A DNA stretch of 64,000 bases from Sphaerolaimus hirsutus (Eukaryota; Nematoda; Chromadorea; Monhysterida; Sphaerolaimidae). The translations under genes and the position numbers were made by a program. The DNA lies in the NCBI GenBank assembly GCA_964036195.1, contig OZ038459.1:18349206-18413205 (forward strand), in the 5' to 3' direction. Under the pieces are notes generated by a model that was not told where the DNA came from, did no database searches, and worked only from the letters and a program-made list of their open reading frames with translations. Of this stretch, positions 50,574-63,700 are shown one piece after another; position 1 is the first letter of the stretch; each line of letters begins with the position of its first letter.

Positions 50574-53500
50574 CCGTCGCTCGTCCCAGGACTTTTGGAA
50601 CGCTAGGAAATGAATTATATGTATGTGACATCATTCCGGCATAAATCTGCTGTGAGTCTGGGGTGTAATTTTGAAATATATTTCGTTTTCATGTTTGAAG
50701 CTTTCGAAGTGCTTTTCTAATTGTGTGTATTTATGTCTGTATGTTATGTACCGCAAATCCTCGAATAAGACCCCCCTCGAATAGCTCCCCCCTTGAATAA
50801 CTCCCACATGTTGCCGAGATCTGGAAAAAATAACCGCCCCCCTCGAATAACTCCCCACTCTTGAAAACCTTCCCCCTAGGGAGATAAATGATACAATACA
50901 AAAGAATATTATCCTACAGCAGCGACAGCAGATACATGATGTGTATACAGTGTATACACATCTTTTTGTTGTTGTTGGACAGTTTTCAGATTGCACCAGA
51001 CATATACCTGAATCACATGAGTTTACAGACTGCACCCATGCAATGAATTAAGTCCAAGTTTTCTGAGGAAACATAACTCCTCCCCTCGAATAACTCCCCT
51101 TGAACCCCCCCCCCCATCCAAAACGTCTATGGAAAAAAATAACTCCCCTGGGGTCTTATTCGAGGATTTAGGGTAGGTAGTTTTCCATCCACGCGCAATT
51201 GTCTAGCTAGCTTTGTGTTTGCGTTATTCGAATCGGTTTATAAGATTTCTGTACATGTCTGTAGTAGACGAACAAAAGTGCATGTTTGCATTTACGCGCG
51301 GATGTTGATCTGTTGATTGGATAAGCGGATTTGATTTCTGGCCTTGTTTTGTGCTTTTGTCTGGATTTGTGTGAAGCTTTTTGACGGGTCATGTTTTGCC
51401 AACATTAACCTGTCAATGTGTTGAAAATTTTACATAAGCGACCGTTCACTAAGTTATGTTTCTCTATTGAGGGGACCATCCGCGCACCCGATTACGTGAA
51501 GTTGGAACGATATTTTGTATTTAAAAAATACTTAGGTATACTCCGGCCAGCTCAGATCAGATACTTGATTTTATTAATAATCACATCATGGCAGGGACGT
51601 ATCCAGGATTTTTGAGCGGGGGGGGGGGCTGCTTGTTTACGGGGGCCGGCGAACGGGGGGGGCTCAGCCCCCCCCCTAAAATTTTTCCCTATATAAGGGC
51701 GGAAAAGCGTTTTGGCGCTAGCGCCATACAAAGGCGCCGCGCCATGGCGTTATTGGCGTTGGCGCCAGTGCCAGGAACCGCTTTATATGTACAGGAAATT
51801 GCATACATATGCAGCGAAATTTGCAAAAATGTGTTCATTTCCAAGGATTTTGGTTTAAAGGGGCCGATCCACTGAAAATACACTGCATGGGGAAGAAATT
51901 GCGCGCTTGCGCGCAAAAATTTTAAGAAACATCGAAAAAAATATAGGAAAAGTTGCATTTTCCGGTACTTTTTAGGTCTCACCCCGGGAAGGTGAGGTCT
52001 TTTTAGGTCTCACCCCCCCCCCCCCGCCCCCCCCGCCCCCCCCCCTGGATACGTCCTTGCATCATGGTGAAGTGTTTCGTTCAGAAAAATCTACAGCGTG
52101 CATTTCGCGGAACCGAATCTGCATATTTATCGTCCCAACCTTACATGGTTACAGAAATCGCTGTTTGTATGTATTGCAAGGTCAGACAATGTATATTTGG
52201 ATTGTGGCAGGGGTCTGGTAGATTTGGACCCCCGGGGGTATAGATAATGGATTGTTCCTCTGGAAGGATACATAGCTGAAATTGTTTCTTGGTTGAGGGG
52301 GGGGGGGGTTCGCGGGGGTCCGATATATACATTTGTTTTCGAGGAGTAGAAGTAAGAAGAGGGAGAAACAAATAGGTGGGAAAATTCAAAAATAGGTGAA
52401 AAGTGGAAAAACCAGGTTAATTTTTCATTTAAGGTTTAAATAGCTAAAGATAAGTAAATGTTAAGGCAAAATATGCAAATAGGCAATTAGGCACGCCACT
52501 AGTGCTTTTGCAGGGCAAATAGTAAGAAAAAAATGGCGCTAAAATTTCTCAAAATGACTCCGGATAGATAGCTGGTCGATTTGGTATGGGGTTCAAGGGA
52601 TTGATAGACAGCTGTAGTGCTTGGGAACTCCTCCGACCTCCCTACTACATAGATCCCTGGGCAGTGGACACTGGTCACTTGTATTTTTGTACGCATATTT
52701 TGATAGTCAATGTGGTTTCACATTTATTCATATTTGGCTACAATGCGCATAATGGAATATACCGGCCAGACCGCATGCTTTGCACACAATTTTACCATAT
52801 TTTTACTAAAACAATCTTCTTTCACAACCTGTGCTCTTTATCCAGTGGTGAAAGCAATGCATTCTTATAAAAAACGCATAAACTTTTGTTCATTATTCAC
52901 TTCAATTTCAAATATAAGATTTCATTCACTGCAAGTTACAGCCAACGAATTAAATATTTTTGTAATGGCGGCCCACACTCTAGTTGACACATGTGTGTCA
53001 ACTGGTCTGTCAACTCCAGATGTCAGCTCACGTGTCGCAGAGCGATCTCCAAATGCACATGCGGCGATGTTGAAAAAGAAATATCGCGACAAGTGCATTG
53101 TAAGATTTCTCTGCGACACATGGAGCCGAAATCTGAGTTGACACAGACCAGTTGCCACAAATGTGTCAACTAGTGTGTAGGCCGCCAATATGAAGTGTTC
53201 GCCTTTGCTGTTAATGGTTTTTACATCCATAAATATTTATGTCAATACAATACAATGTGTAAAATGCGGGGAAATATTAAACTATTTTTGGGAGAAAACT
53301 GACTTTGATAGATCATAGACGCGAGTTGTATATTTTTTACACGATTGAAACTGAACACCTTGTATCAGAGGCGGTAAAAAATCTGTATTTAGTGATATCA
53401 TCGGGTGCACCTATGGTCTTACATGGTTTTCTGTTCGTGGAAAATCATTGTCGTTCATGAAGAAAAACCTCTATTCTAACCTTCAAAAAGCGATTAGTCG

Positions 53501-54718
53501 AAATTCTTGTTACCAAATACATCCTTAGGCCGCGTTTACACGGATTTTTTGTGACGACTCAACATCACTAAAAAGTTCAATAAGTTGAGTAAAAAGGTTC
53601 CAAATTCATGAGAAAAAGTGGTCAATTGTACATTCTACCTAGGCGAATATACATGTCGAATTGCTGAATCGTGCTTGTAGCTTAGACTTATAGATGTTTG
53701 AAAAAACTTTGCCAGTGTCGGACAGTCTCCCGACAGCCAGCGACAACAGCAAAATTGTTTCAAACGTATATAGATCTAAGCTACAAGCACGATTCTGCTA
53801 TTTGACATGCATATTTACCTCGGTAGAATATACAGTTAACCACTTTTTCCCATGAATATGGAACCTTTTTACTCAACTTATTGAACTTTTTAGTGGTGTT
53901 GAGTCGTCACAAAAAATCCGTGTAAACGCGGTCTTATGATTACAAATAGCAAGCAATTCACAAAAAGACGCAATTGTTTGATATGAAGATGGAAAAAATT
54001 ATGTTAAAATGGTGTTTCAAAAAGAACATGACAAAATTTGTAAGAAGGAAATAAATACTTTAAAAGTAACTAATATTACATAAATAATACTGCGATCATA
54101 ATGACCATGCGCACACTAGTTGACAAATGCAATTTGCTAAAAAAGCGGTTCAGTTTGTTGGAATTAGGAGTCTGTCAACTACTGTTGACGGTGATCAAAA
54201 ATGATCCATTGTGTTCAACTGAAATGTGTTCAAAACAGATTTTTCAGTTTTGGAAATTTCAGTTGTCAACAAAATCGTGTGCGTAGGCACAATATTTGAT
54301 TCTCAATTTGTGTTTAGACCAGGGGTCCTAGGCGGGGGGGCTGCCCCCCAAAAAAAATCCGCCAGCTATCTATCTATCCCGAGGCAATTTTTTTGGCTAC
54401 TACCCCCTGAGCCCCCCCCCCCAAATCGCTCAGCTACCCACCTATCTAGATAGATTTTTAAAAACTTTTGCCCCGATTTTCGCTCAAAATCGTTGATTTT
54501 CATACAATTTTTTTTTCTTTCTCACCTTCAAAAACGCGGCTTTCACCTATACACATGGTTATATTTCTATTTTTAGCTATTTTAGCCTATTTAGGCTACT
54601 TTTAACCTTTTTAGCAATTTTTTTCCAGCCCCCATGAGGGCCAACATCTTGGAGACCCCTGGTTTAGACCAGCCAATACATCGACATGTAAATAAATACA
54701 TCAACAGTCAGCACAAAA
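50574..54718. other. Gene-free stretch between the MPI and ZP-N gene 3' ends
   Basis: No exon is recognised. Contents: an ACCGCAAATCCTCGAATAAGAC repeat (50750-51180), a CAGGGACGTATCC hAT-like element (51592-52059, exact flanks CATCATGG), a CAGGGGTCTGGTAG element (about 52208-52659), a TAGTTGACACATGTGTGTCAACTGG palindrome (52972-53186), a GGCCGCGTTTACACGG palindrome (53528-53936), a TAGTTGACA palindrome (54106-54291) and a CAGGGGTCCTAGG hAT-like element (54320-54661, exact flanks GTTTAGAC). Confidence 0.65.
53528..53936. mobile_element. Palindromic element with GGCCGCGTTTACACGG ends
   Basis: The left end GGCCGCGTTTACACGGATTTTTTGTGACGACTCAAC pairs base for base with GTTGAGTCGTCACAAAAAATCCGTGTAAACGCGG at the right. 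The middle contains a second mirrored pair around GACTTAGATCTAAGC-like words. A possible relative lies nested at 20240-20700. Confidence 0.7.
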
Positions 54719-57700
54719 TCATTGATCGTTGTGCTGCCAGTGCTCGTAGGTCGTGCTGGCAAAGCTCGCCGTGCTTTCTAGCATGGCGGCGTACCTGTGC
54801 ATGTCAGAAGTGGCTGCGTGTTGGTCATGTAAATGTGCTGGCGAAGGAGGCAACGACATGGCTTTTTTGGCGCTGGCGCCATTGGCCCGAACACAGTAGT
54901 TGACATGAAAAATCAGTGTGATACAGCATAGTTAATTTTTTATTGTGACAGTAAATTTTAATTGTTTCTGTTAAGTGTGATGCTTACATAAAAATTATGT
55001 TATTGAGTTGACAGTCAGTTGACACGTATTTTTGTGTCAACTAGTGTGTGTGGGCCAATTGTCCCAAGACTCTAGCATCTACACACCTAAAGCGCGCGGC
55101 GCCCCATGACACTATCTATAGCACCACAATAAAATATTGTCACCTGGCCGTGTGCGTGGCCTGCGCCGCGTCACCCCTAGCCCCGAGTTTGTCTCTGACG
55201 GCCTGGGGCAGCGGCCTGGCGCTCACGTCGCCCACGTACACTTGCACGGGGTTTTGGGGTCGGTGTGGCTTTGTTTGCGCTGGGGGACTCGTCGAGTGGT
55301 GCCGTCTGAGGGGGTGGTGCGATGGTTTGATAGATTTTTAGTGTGTACGAGTTTTGCACCCCCAGGTGTCCCCAGGATTTTGACCCTTTCAATATATGTA
55401 TAGGCTTTTTCAAGGTGTAGATGGAAGAAAAGGGGTAATCGCAAAAGTAGTTGTAAAAATTCATCCACATATTTTGCTAAAAATAGCTGAAAATGTGAAA
55501 AAAGCACATGATCTAGTTATTTTGAATGTGAAAATGGGCAAAAAGGTATGAAAATTATTGATTTTGAGCAAAAATCTGGCAAAATTCCTCAAAAATCGTT
55601 CCAGATAGAAAAAGCTAGATAGCTGACCGATAGGGGGGGGGGGGGGGTAGGGTTCAAACGGGATTGACTTTTCGGGATCGGGATTCACTTTTTGAGATTT
55701 CGGGATCGGGATTGGGGTTTCGGGATCGGGATTGGTATTTTGAGATTTCGGGATCGGGATCGGGATTGGCCGGGATTGGGGTCACGGGATCGGGATAGAG
55801 ATTTTCGTCACTGTTCTGGCATTCACAGTTGTTCATAAAGGTCTCAAAACACTGTTGGATGCCAGAAAAGTGACATAAAATGGACGCTGGGGGTTTGCGT
55901 TCACATATTTGCATGCAAAAATGTCATTTTTTCACTTTTTATAAATTTCACTATTTTTTCCGGGATCAGGATCCCGGACTTGGGAGATTCTCGGGATCGG
56001 GATCGGGATTTGAAAGTTTTCGGGATCGGGATTGGTATTTTTGGATTTCGGGATCGGGATCGGGATTGGGGTTTCGGGATCGGGATCGGGACTGCTAAAT
56101 CCCGGAATTTCACGGGATCCGGGATCGGGATCCCGTTTGAACCCTAGGGGGGGGGGGGTTACTGGCACAGTAGCCAAAAAATGTGCCTCGTTATAGATAA
56201 CTGAGCTATATATATATATATATATATAGTTGGTATATCTGGTATAAATAGGGGGTAACCCCCTCCAAGCCCTGTGATCCCTACCACTTTAAAACGCAAT
56301 CCCGCCAAACCCAACCCACCTAGCCACGCTATGAACGCCCTCCTGCATCTCAGTAGTATCCCTATCATGATCAGCTATATTCTCGCCCGCCCCCGCCGCC
56401 ACGAATTGCAACTGTTCCTTCGTACGCGTGAAGGAATTGTGCGTGAAGTGTCGAGTTGAGGGGCTGGTTATTTGCTGGGTTGTTTGGGGTTGGGGGTTTT
56501 GGTTTGGGTTTGGTGTTTGGGGTGGGTGGGTGCTGGCGCCGGCTGTGGGTGAGCAGGCTGTCTGCACCTCGTCTGGGTTCGCTTTCCTGGGAGGGGGGTG
56601 CCAGTTTCTAGGTGTGTCAATTTGGGCCTGTGTGTATTTGTGATGGTGATGGTGGCACTAGAATGTGGGCTTATACACCTAGTTTTTGCGATTTTCTCCT
56701 TTTTATTCTTTCTACACAACGGAAACGCCTATATATCGAACACCCACAACACCCCCAACCCCCCCCCCCAATTTTTTCAGTTATCTATCCGGAGGTATTA
56801 TTTGCTATAACCCAACCCCCTGGTGGTTAAAATGTAGGATACCCCTTAATTTTTTTCGAGCTAAGTTTCTTTCGCTTCAGCACGTACTCCATGCAGCCCA
56901 CACTACCAACCTGGGTGCATTAGCAGCCTGCGGCGCGTGCGCTCTCTTAACGTAGCGCCTTTTTCCGTCGCCGTAACCACTGCCCCCGATACCGTAATCC
57001 TCCACAATAGGGCCCCTTTCATCCGTGTATGATTTCGTGTGCTGATGAATGTCTATTGTGTGCTCCATCGTGGTCGCACCGTTTTGGCACGCTTCCAACA
57101 CGTTGTCCAGGCGCTTCATGTAGTTCAGTTGGGTCAGTGTGTGGATTAGGGTTGTCCATTTGTCCCTGTATTTTGAGTAGATGGTATATTTTCTGATTTT
57201 GCTATAATTGCCATTAGGGTGCAAACGGGATCGACTTTTCTGGATTGGGATTAGGGGTTTTTCGGGGTTGGGACTAGGATCTCTGAATAAGAATAAGGAT
57301 TTCGGAAGTTCCGGTATTCAGGGTTTTTCTCTAATTTTTCAAAAAGGGTGGGAGGTAATTAAACACTTGGATTCTAAAGAACTGGTATAAAATGCAAACT
57401 GGATGTTCACATTCCTCTTGCAAAAAAAGTAATTTGGCAAATTCGGCATATTTTTCCGGGATAGAGATTGGGATCAGGATTGGTATTTTGAAAATGTTCG
57501 GAATCGCGATTTCAAATTAAAAATTTTGGGAACAGAATTGCGGGAATTATTGGAATTCGGGATCAGGATCCTGTTTCAAGCCTAGCTAGTTCACATGGGT
57601 CAGCTGACCTATTCATGATCTTGGAGTACTGCGCCCGTCTTGACAATGTCTCATAATCGTGCATGCCGGCCGAGCGCCACAGCCAGTTGGCGAATAGTTC

Positions 57701-60700
57701 GTCAGTTTCGATCAAATTGATGAATCGTTCTGATGTAGATTGTTGATGCTTAACTAAATAACGATCTACTGGGGGCAGTACCAAGCGTTGTAAAGTTAAG
57801 TAAAATCAAGTGTCAAATGACATGTAAAATGTCAATTAAAACAAAAAAGTAAAGATCTTATCACTGAACTTAGCATTGCAATTGACACTTTGCATGGCAA
57901 TTGCAAACTTATGTGCCACTTGTTATGACATTTGACACTTGACTTAAAAACACTTTACAGGGCTTGAAGCTGGCACCTGGTTTCCCCTAACATTACAATC
58001 AATTAATCAAGTGGCTCACCTATCTCCTGCTTATTCGGTCTGTGTCCATTTTGCCCATTGTGATTATTGGCATTGTTCCAAAACTGTTTGCGCACAGCGC
58101 TTATGCACTCGTTCAACCAGCGACTGCGCTGCTCCATTTGCTCGTTCGAGTCCAGTTTTTCTATTGTGTAAATTTTTGTGCATACATATTTTAGTTTCAT
58201 TTTGTCAAATACAGAAAGGTGTCAGTAAAATGCCAATGGACCAGGGGTAGAATAGATTTTGACTCTCCGGGGGGTTGGATAAATAGCGAGTGACTTCTCC
58301 GGAGGGATAGATAGCGGAAAACAATTTTTTTGGGGGGGGGGGGGGGGTCGTGGGGGTTCAATATATAGCCATTTTCGAAGTATAGAAAGAAGAAAAGGGA
58401 GAAAAATAGCTCAAAAGAGGCAATACCCCCTCCCAACACCCCTTTCCTACCCCTGCATTGCACACAAGTACTTTTGGTGTCATTCAAATGGCGCCAAAAT
58501 GTCGTGCTCCAAATCACCAACCTTCCAATGTAGAACTAGACCCTGCCGCTTGTAAAGTTTCACCCCTGTTCGAAGCAACAGCGTGCAGCGTTTGACCGTG
58601 TTCGAATTGCAAATGGCCACTTAATCCAGCCGAATTTAATTGCGTTATAGATCGGTCTGCCTCCTCTAAGCCGCCGCCGCCCATAATTTGTACTGGCGTC
58701 GCTCGAAATTTGCCTAATTGGTTGGCGTCGGGTTTTGATGCGTGGTTCCGATTTTTTCCGCTGCGGTCGACTGGGGTGTAGAGGTCGTTTGTTGTCTGTA
58801 AAATTGGGGTTTAGTTTGTGGTGATGTTAAAGCCATGAGGTTAGGGCTCGGACTCGACTCGAGACTCGAGATTTTTGCCTGACTCGAGACGCGATTTTCA
58901 CTGACTCGCCCGACTCGACTCGCCGGCTCGACCGGAAAATTTTTGGGTTTGTGACTCGAACTCGAGTTTGATAAAAATCGAGTTTCGAGCCCTGCATAAG
59001 GTGTTTATGGTTCAGGGCAATTTATGTCGACGGCATGGATAGTACCCAGGGCCGTATCCAGGGGAGGGGGCGGGGGGGCTGCAGCCCCCCCCCCCCTCCC
59101 GGGGCGAGACCAGAAAGTGACCGGAAAATTCGACTTTTTCAACGTCAGCGTAAAAATTTTTGCGCGCAAGCGCGCATTCTTCACCAGACAAGGTATTATC
59201 ATCCGATTTTCTCCATGTGGCCACAAATCGTTGTCAATACACTCAATGTTGTGTTTTTGATGTTTTGTATGTACATATACATATACAGCGTTCCATGGCG
59301 CTGACGCCAATGCCAATGGCGCCATGGCGTGGCGCCTACTAATGGCGCCATTCCGGCACTATGTAGCTAAAATTTTAGGGGGGGGTGGCTGAGCCCCCCC
59401 CCCTCGCCGGCCTCCGTAAACAAGCAGCCCCCCGCTCAAAAATCTTGGATACGTCCCTTATAGTACCGTCGGTCTTATTGAAATTGTTTTCCCTGGGACT
59501 AATGGTGCCAACTTCACTGACCTTGAGTAAACATGTTGGGATAAGTCCCAGGATTTTGTGCCTTTCGTTTTCTAATATTCATCGAACAAAAACATTCACT
59601 CATCGAGACACTTAACAAAAATGTCCAAAAAGTTCACATTTCCAGCTTCCATTTCTCAATTCCCATTACTGCATCACTCTTTCAAAACTCAAAAAACAAT
59701 AACCTAAATATTTACCTGGTCATTCTGTTTCCTAGTCAACAACTCCGCCTTCCATTCGGAATACGACCTGGGTGCATTCCCATTTTCCTGATTCCCCCCA
59801 CCGCTTTTGTTCCTACTCCTGGGCGCGGGCGTGGGCGAGTGTCCGGGAACTTTTTGACCGTTTGAATCGTGCGCAACGGCTACAGTTAACGGTCGATCGA
59901 AGTTCGGCGACGTTTGACGATTTTGATTGTCGAGCACTGTTTCGTAGGCGTCGTACATTGGAGCCGGGGGCATGCGTTGTTGCCCTTTGGATGTGAGACC
60001 GGTTTCTGGGGGGGGGGAGGGGGGGGGGTTGGTTTAGAAGTTTAAGTATGTTTTTGTGTGATGGTTAGATCAATTGACGGTCCACACACATCTGTGTCAA
60101 CTGGTTTGTGTCAACTCATATTTCGATGTCGCGTATCGCAGAGCGATCTCCAAATGCACATGCGGCAATGTTAAAAAAAATAGAACGGCATGTGCATTGG
60201 AAAATCGCTGTGCGACACGAGAAGTCAAAATCTGAGTTGACACAGACCGGTTGACACACGTGTGCCAACTAGTGTGCGGGCCGCCAATGACGCTTGAAAA
60301 TCTTACCGTCTCCCCCAGAAGATGTGGGCGATGTGTTTCCCGCTTCGCTCGTTGACATTGCCGCGAATGCTGCATGTTGAAGGAATTATGTAAAATACAT
60401 TTCGCGGACAATGTTTTTGTCATTGTTCTATTTTCATAAGAGGCTAATCTGTTTTAAACAGGCTGAGTTTACCAGAATGGATCATTTTTGAATCATCTCC
60501 GTCGACAGTAGTTAAAAGTCTCCCAGTTCTGGTAAACTCAATTGCATTCAAAACTGATTTATCAGTTTCAAAAGTTTGATCCAGATGTTCCAACTTGTAA
60601 AAAGTTACAAGTGATCCGGTGTTGGTATCGTCAATGTTAAACTACCCCATACACTACACCTTTAATAACTTGAAAACCCGAACAAGGAAAATTCTATTGT

Positions 60701-63700
60701 AAACAATAAAAATTATATAATTGTCCTTGCTCACCGTCCTTAGTCGAATTACTACTGATCATATAATCGTGGGAGAGCAGGGGGTCGTTGTTGGGCCTGC
60801 CCGTCCACCACAGGTTGCCGATGCCCAACTTGCCCATCTCCGCCCCGCCCACGTTGCCCATGGGCGATAACGACGACCCTGCTCCTGGCAGTTTTGGATA
60901 CATGTTTTATGTATTAATATGAAGGTTTATATTTATATAATATTGTATAAATTCATATATATATTATGTATATCAACTTATACTAATACAGGTATAATAG
61001 ATTGCACATCTAGACAAATTAAATGTAGGGTATTTACATTTTTAGTACGAGTACTAAATAAATATTCTGCGGACAAACAACAAATAAAACAATTTATGCA
61101 TCGATTTTTAACGGTCGCTGCAAATACTTCCACAGCCAACAGAAAAACCACCAATTTTATAAAAAGTCAATCTGAAGCTATTATATTATCATCAAGTTTC
61201 CCATCCCCTTCCCCCAGCTAACCTTTATTAGTCGCATTCACTCGATTCCGACTTTCAAATGTAACTTTCCTTCTTTTAATCAATGCGAACAGACAGCCGC
61301 ACACCATGCACAAAAGTGCCATCAGTAACATTGGCAGGACCAGGTAATAGACATATGCGTAGTCTAGGCTGGCCCCTGAAATTGGGGGGGGGGTGGTGCT
61401 TGTTTTGTTTTGTTGTTGATCAGGGTTTGTTGGTTTTATTTTTAGAAGGGGGTTCGATCGATATTTAGACCTCTTTTTTTGCTTAGTAGAGGAAATTTAG
61501 TGTGATGTGTGGTTGTTGTTGACAATGGGCCCACACACACTAGTTGACATTGCAAATGAGTGTCAACTGAATGTCAACTAAATAACACTATTTTTAAAGC
61601 ATCACATTGAACACAAACGATAAAAATTAAGTGTGACAATATAAAATTAACTACCGCTCTATCACATACTAAAGTTGATATCGAATCAAATAATTAGTGA
61701 ACCACAATTTAAACTGGATGTCAACCAATGTGTCTGGGTCCAATAAATTAAAACTATTTCCGGGACATCTTGATATTAAAGTAACAAATCATGGCAATAC
61801 CTGCAGCAACAAAAGAGCGTTGCAGTTATTCACACTTGACACTTACCAGTAGATTTCTCCCTGAGAGTAGTGGCCGCCCTGCCATTCAAATTGTCTATCT
61901 CTGGCGATGTGCCAATAGTGTCGCCATTGTCAAAATTTCGCTGTTTGAGCCCGCCATTAACGAGCGAATTTCTATCAATTTGATCAATATTGGCGCCGCT
62001 GCCAGCGTGAAAAACTGGGGCTAATGTTGGGTAGGTTGGCTCGAACGCTCCGGGTAATTCGATTGGGACAACCTGCATACTTTATGGCATTATTTGGAGT
62101 TTTCAAATCTGGACGGATGCCAAAAATGGCGGCCCACACAGTTGACACAGTGTCAACTGGCCTGTGGCAACTCAGATTTCGGCTTCACGTGTCGCATATC
62201 GATCTCCAAATGCATATCTACACACACTAGTTTTCACCGTGACTTCGTGGGAAAATGAATTTTTCAAATGCAGATTAATCAACACGGTTGAATGATTTTA
62301 TTTATTTGTAATGTGAATTTAAATTTATGAAAGTTTAAATTTGAAAATTTGAAAACTGAAACATTATAGCACACACTAGTAGTAGGCTGAATGTCGCCAT
62401 GTCGCCATTTCAGTTTTCACCAAAGTCACGGTGAAAACTAGTGTGTAGAGCCAATATTGAAAAACAACATTGGAAGATCACTGTGCGTCACGTGAAGCCG
62501 AAATCTGAGTTGACACAGACCAGTTGACACACGTGCGTCAACTAGTTTGCGGGCCGCAAAAATTTGGTTTGAAACTTGCCGGTTCCGGTCCGACCGCCGG
62601 TGGGGCGTAATAACATCTCACGGTGATCAGTTCATCCCCCCTCAGTATAATCAGTGGATTTTGACCAATCCGGATGACGTTTTCGAAGGTGCCATGGTCG
62701 ACCATTTTGGTGCCACAGGGATCGTTTATCAGTGGAATTTCCAGTATAAAATCGGTTTCACCCCTGCCCTGGGGGCAGTCCCAGACCCTGTAAAATGCCG
62801 TGTAAAATGTCAAATGTCATGCAAAGTGTCAAAAGTCATGTAAAATGCCCTGCAAAATGGCAAAAGTTGCCATTTTGCAGGGCATTTTACATGACTTTTG
62901 ACACTTTGCATGACATTTGACTTTTTACATGGCATTTTACATGGTCTGGGACTGGCACCTGGTGGCGGCATGCGGCGTTGCTATTGGTTCCGATGACGAT
63001 CCAGTCGTAGAACTCTCGGACAAGAGTTCGGTTGAATTTTAGGGAGACTATCATAAAGCGCGCAGAGCATTCGGGTAGGGCTGCAAGTTGGATTTAAGGT
63101 TGTTCTGTTCCGAGGTGAAAAGTAATGAACTTTTTCAAAGTAAATAAAAAAGTATTTTTTACCCTCTGCTGAGTACAGAAAACGTAAAGTAAAGGTTTTT
63201 TGCTTTTACGCTGCGTAAAAGGTGAGTAACTTTAAGTAACCTCTCCTGACAATGTATAAGCGAGTACCTATTTTAACAGAAATCATAAAAGCGAGCATTT
63301 TTATTACAGAAAACGTAAAAGTGAGTATTTTTCTCACAGAAAATGTGAAAGTGAGTATTTTTCAATTTTTACGCTGTAAGACATCAACGATGGATTTTTA
63401 TCTTGATAAGTAATGCTTATGAATATGATATGCTGTGCTGTTATCAAGATTTCTCTATTTTTAGTTAAGGGCTACGCCTGTAATTATCGCTAACTTTCTA
63501 AAAGTTGGCTTTAAGATGAGTACCAGTATTTCTTGGAGGAAACGTAAACCCAAAAGTACTGAAGAAAACCCCAATTCCCCAACCTGTAACTTTGGCCGAC
63601 TCAGTGGCCACATTTCTGTTGGTTTGCGGAATTCCCACTTGTGTTCTGATGCCCGCCTGCAGCTGTCCCAATACTTCCTGTAAATACATGGGACAAATTA

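Noticed and set aside
52710..53230. 143-aa and 102-aa overlapping frames
   Set aside because: They overlap a TAGTTGACA palindrome; the similarity between the two strands comes from the inverted repeat.
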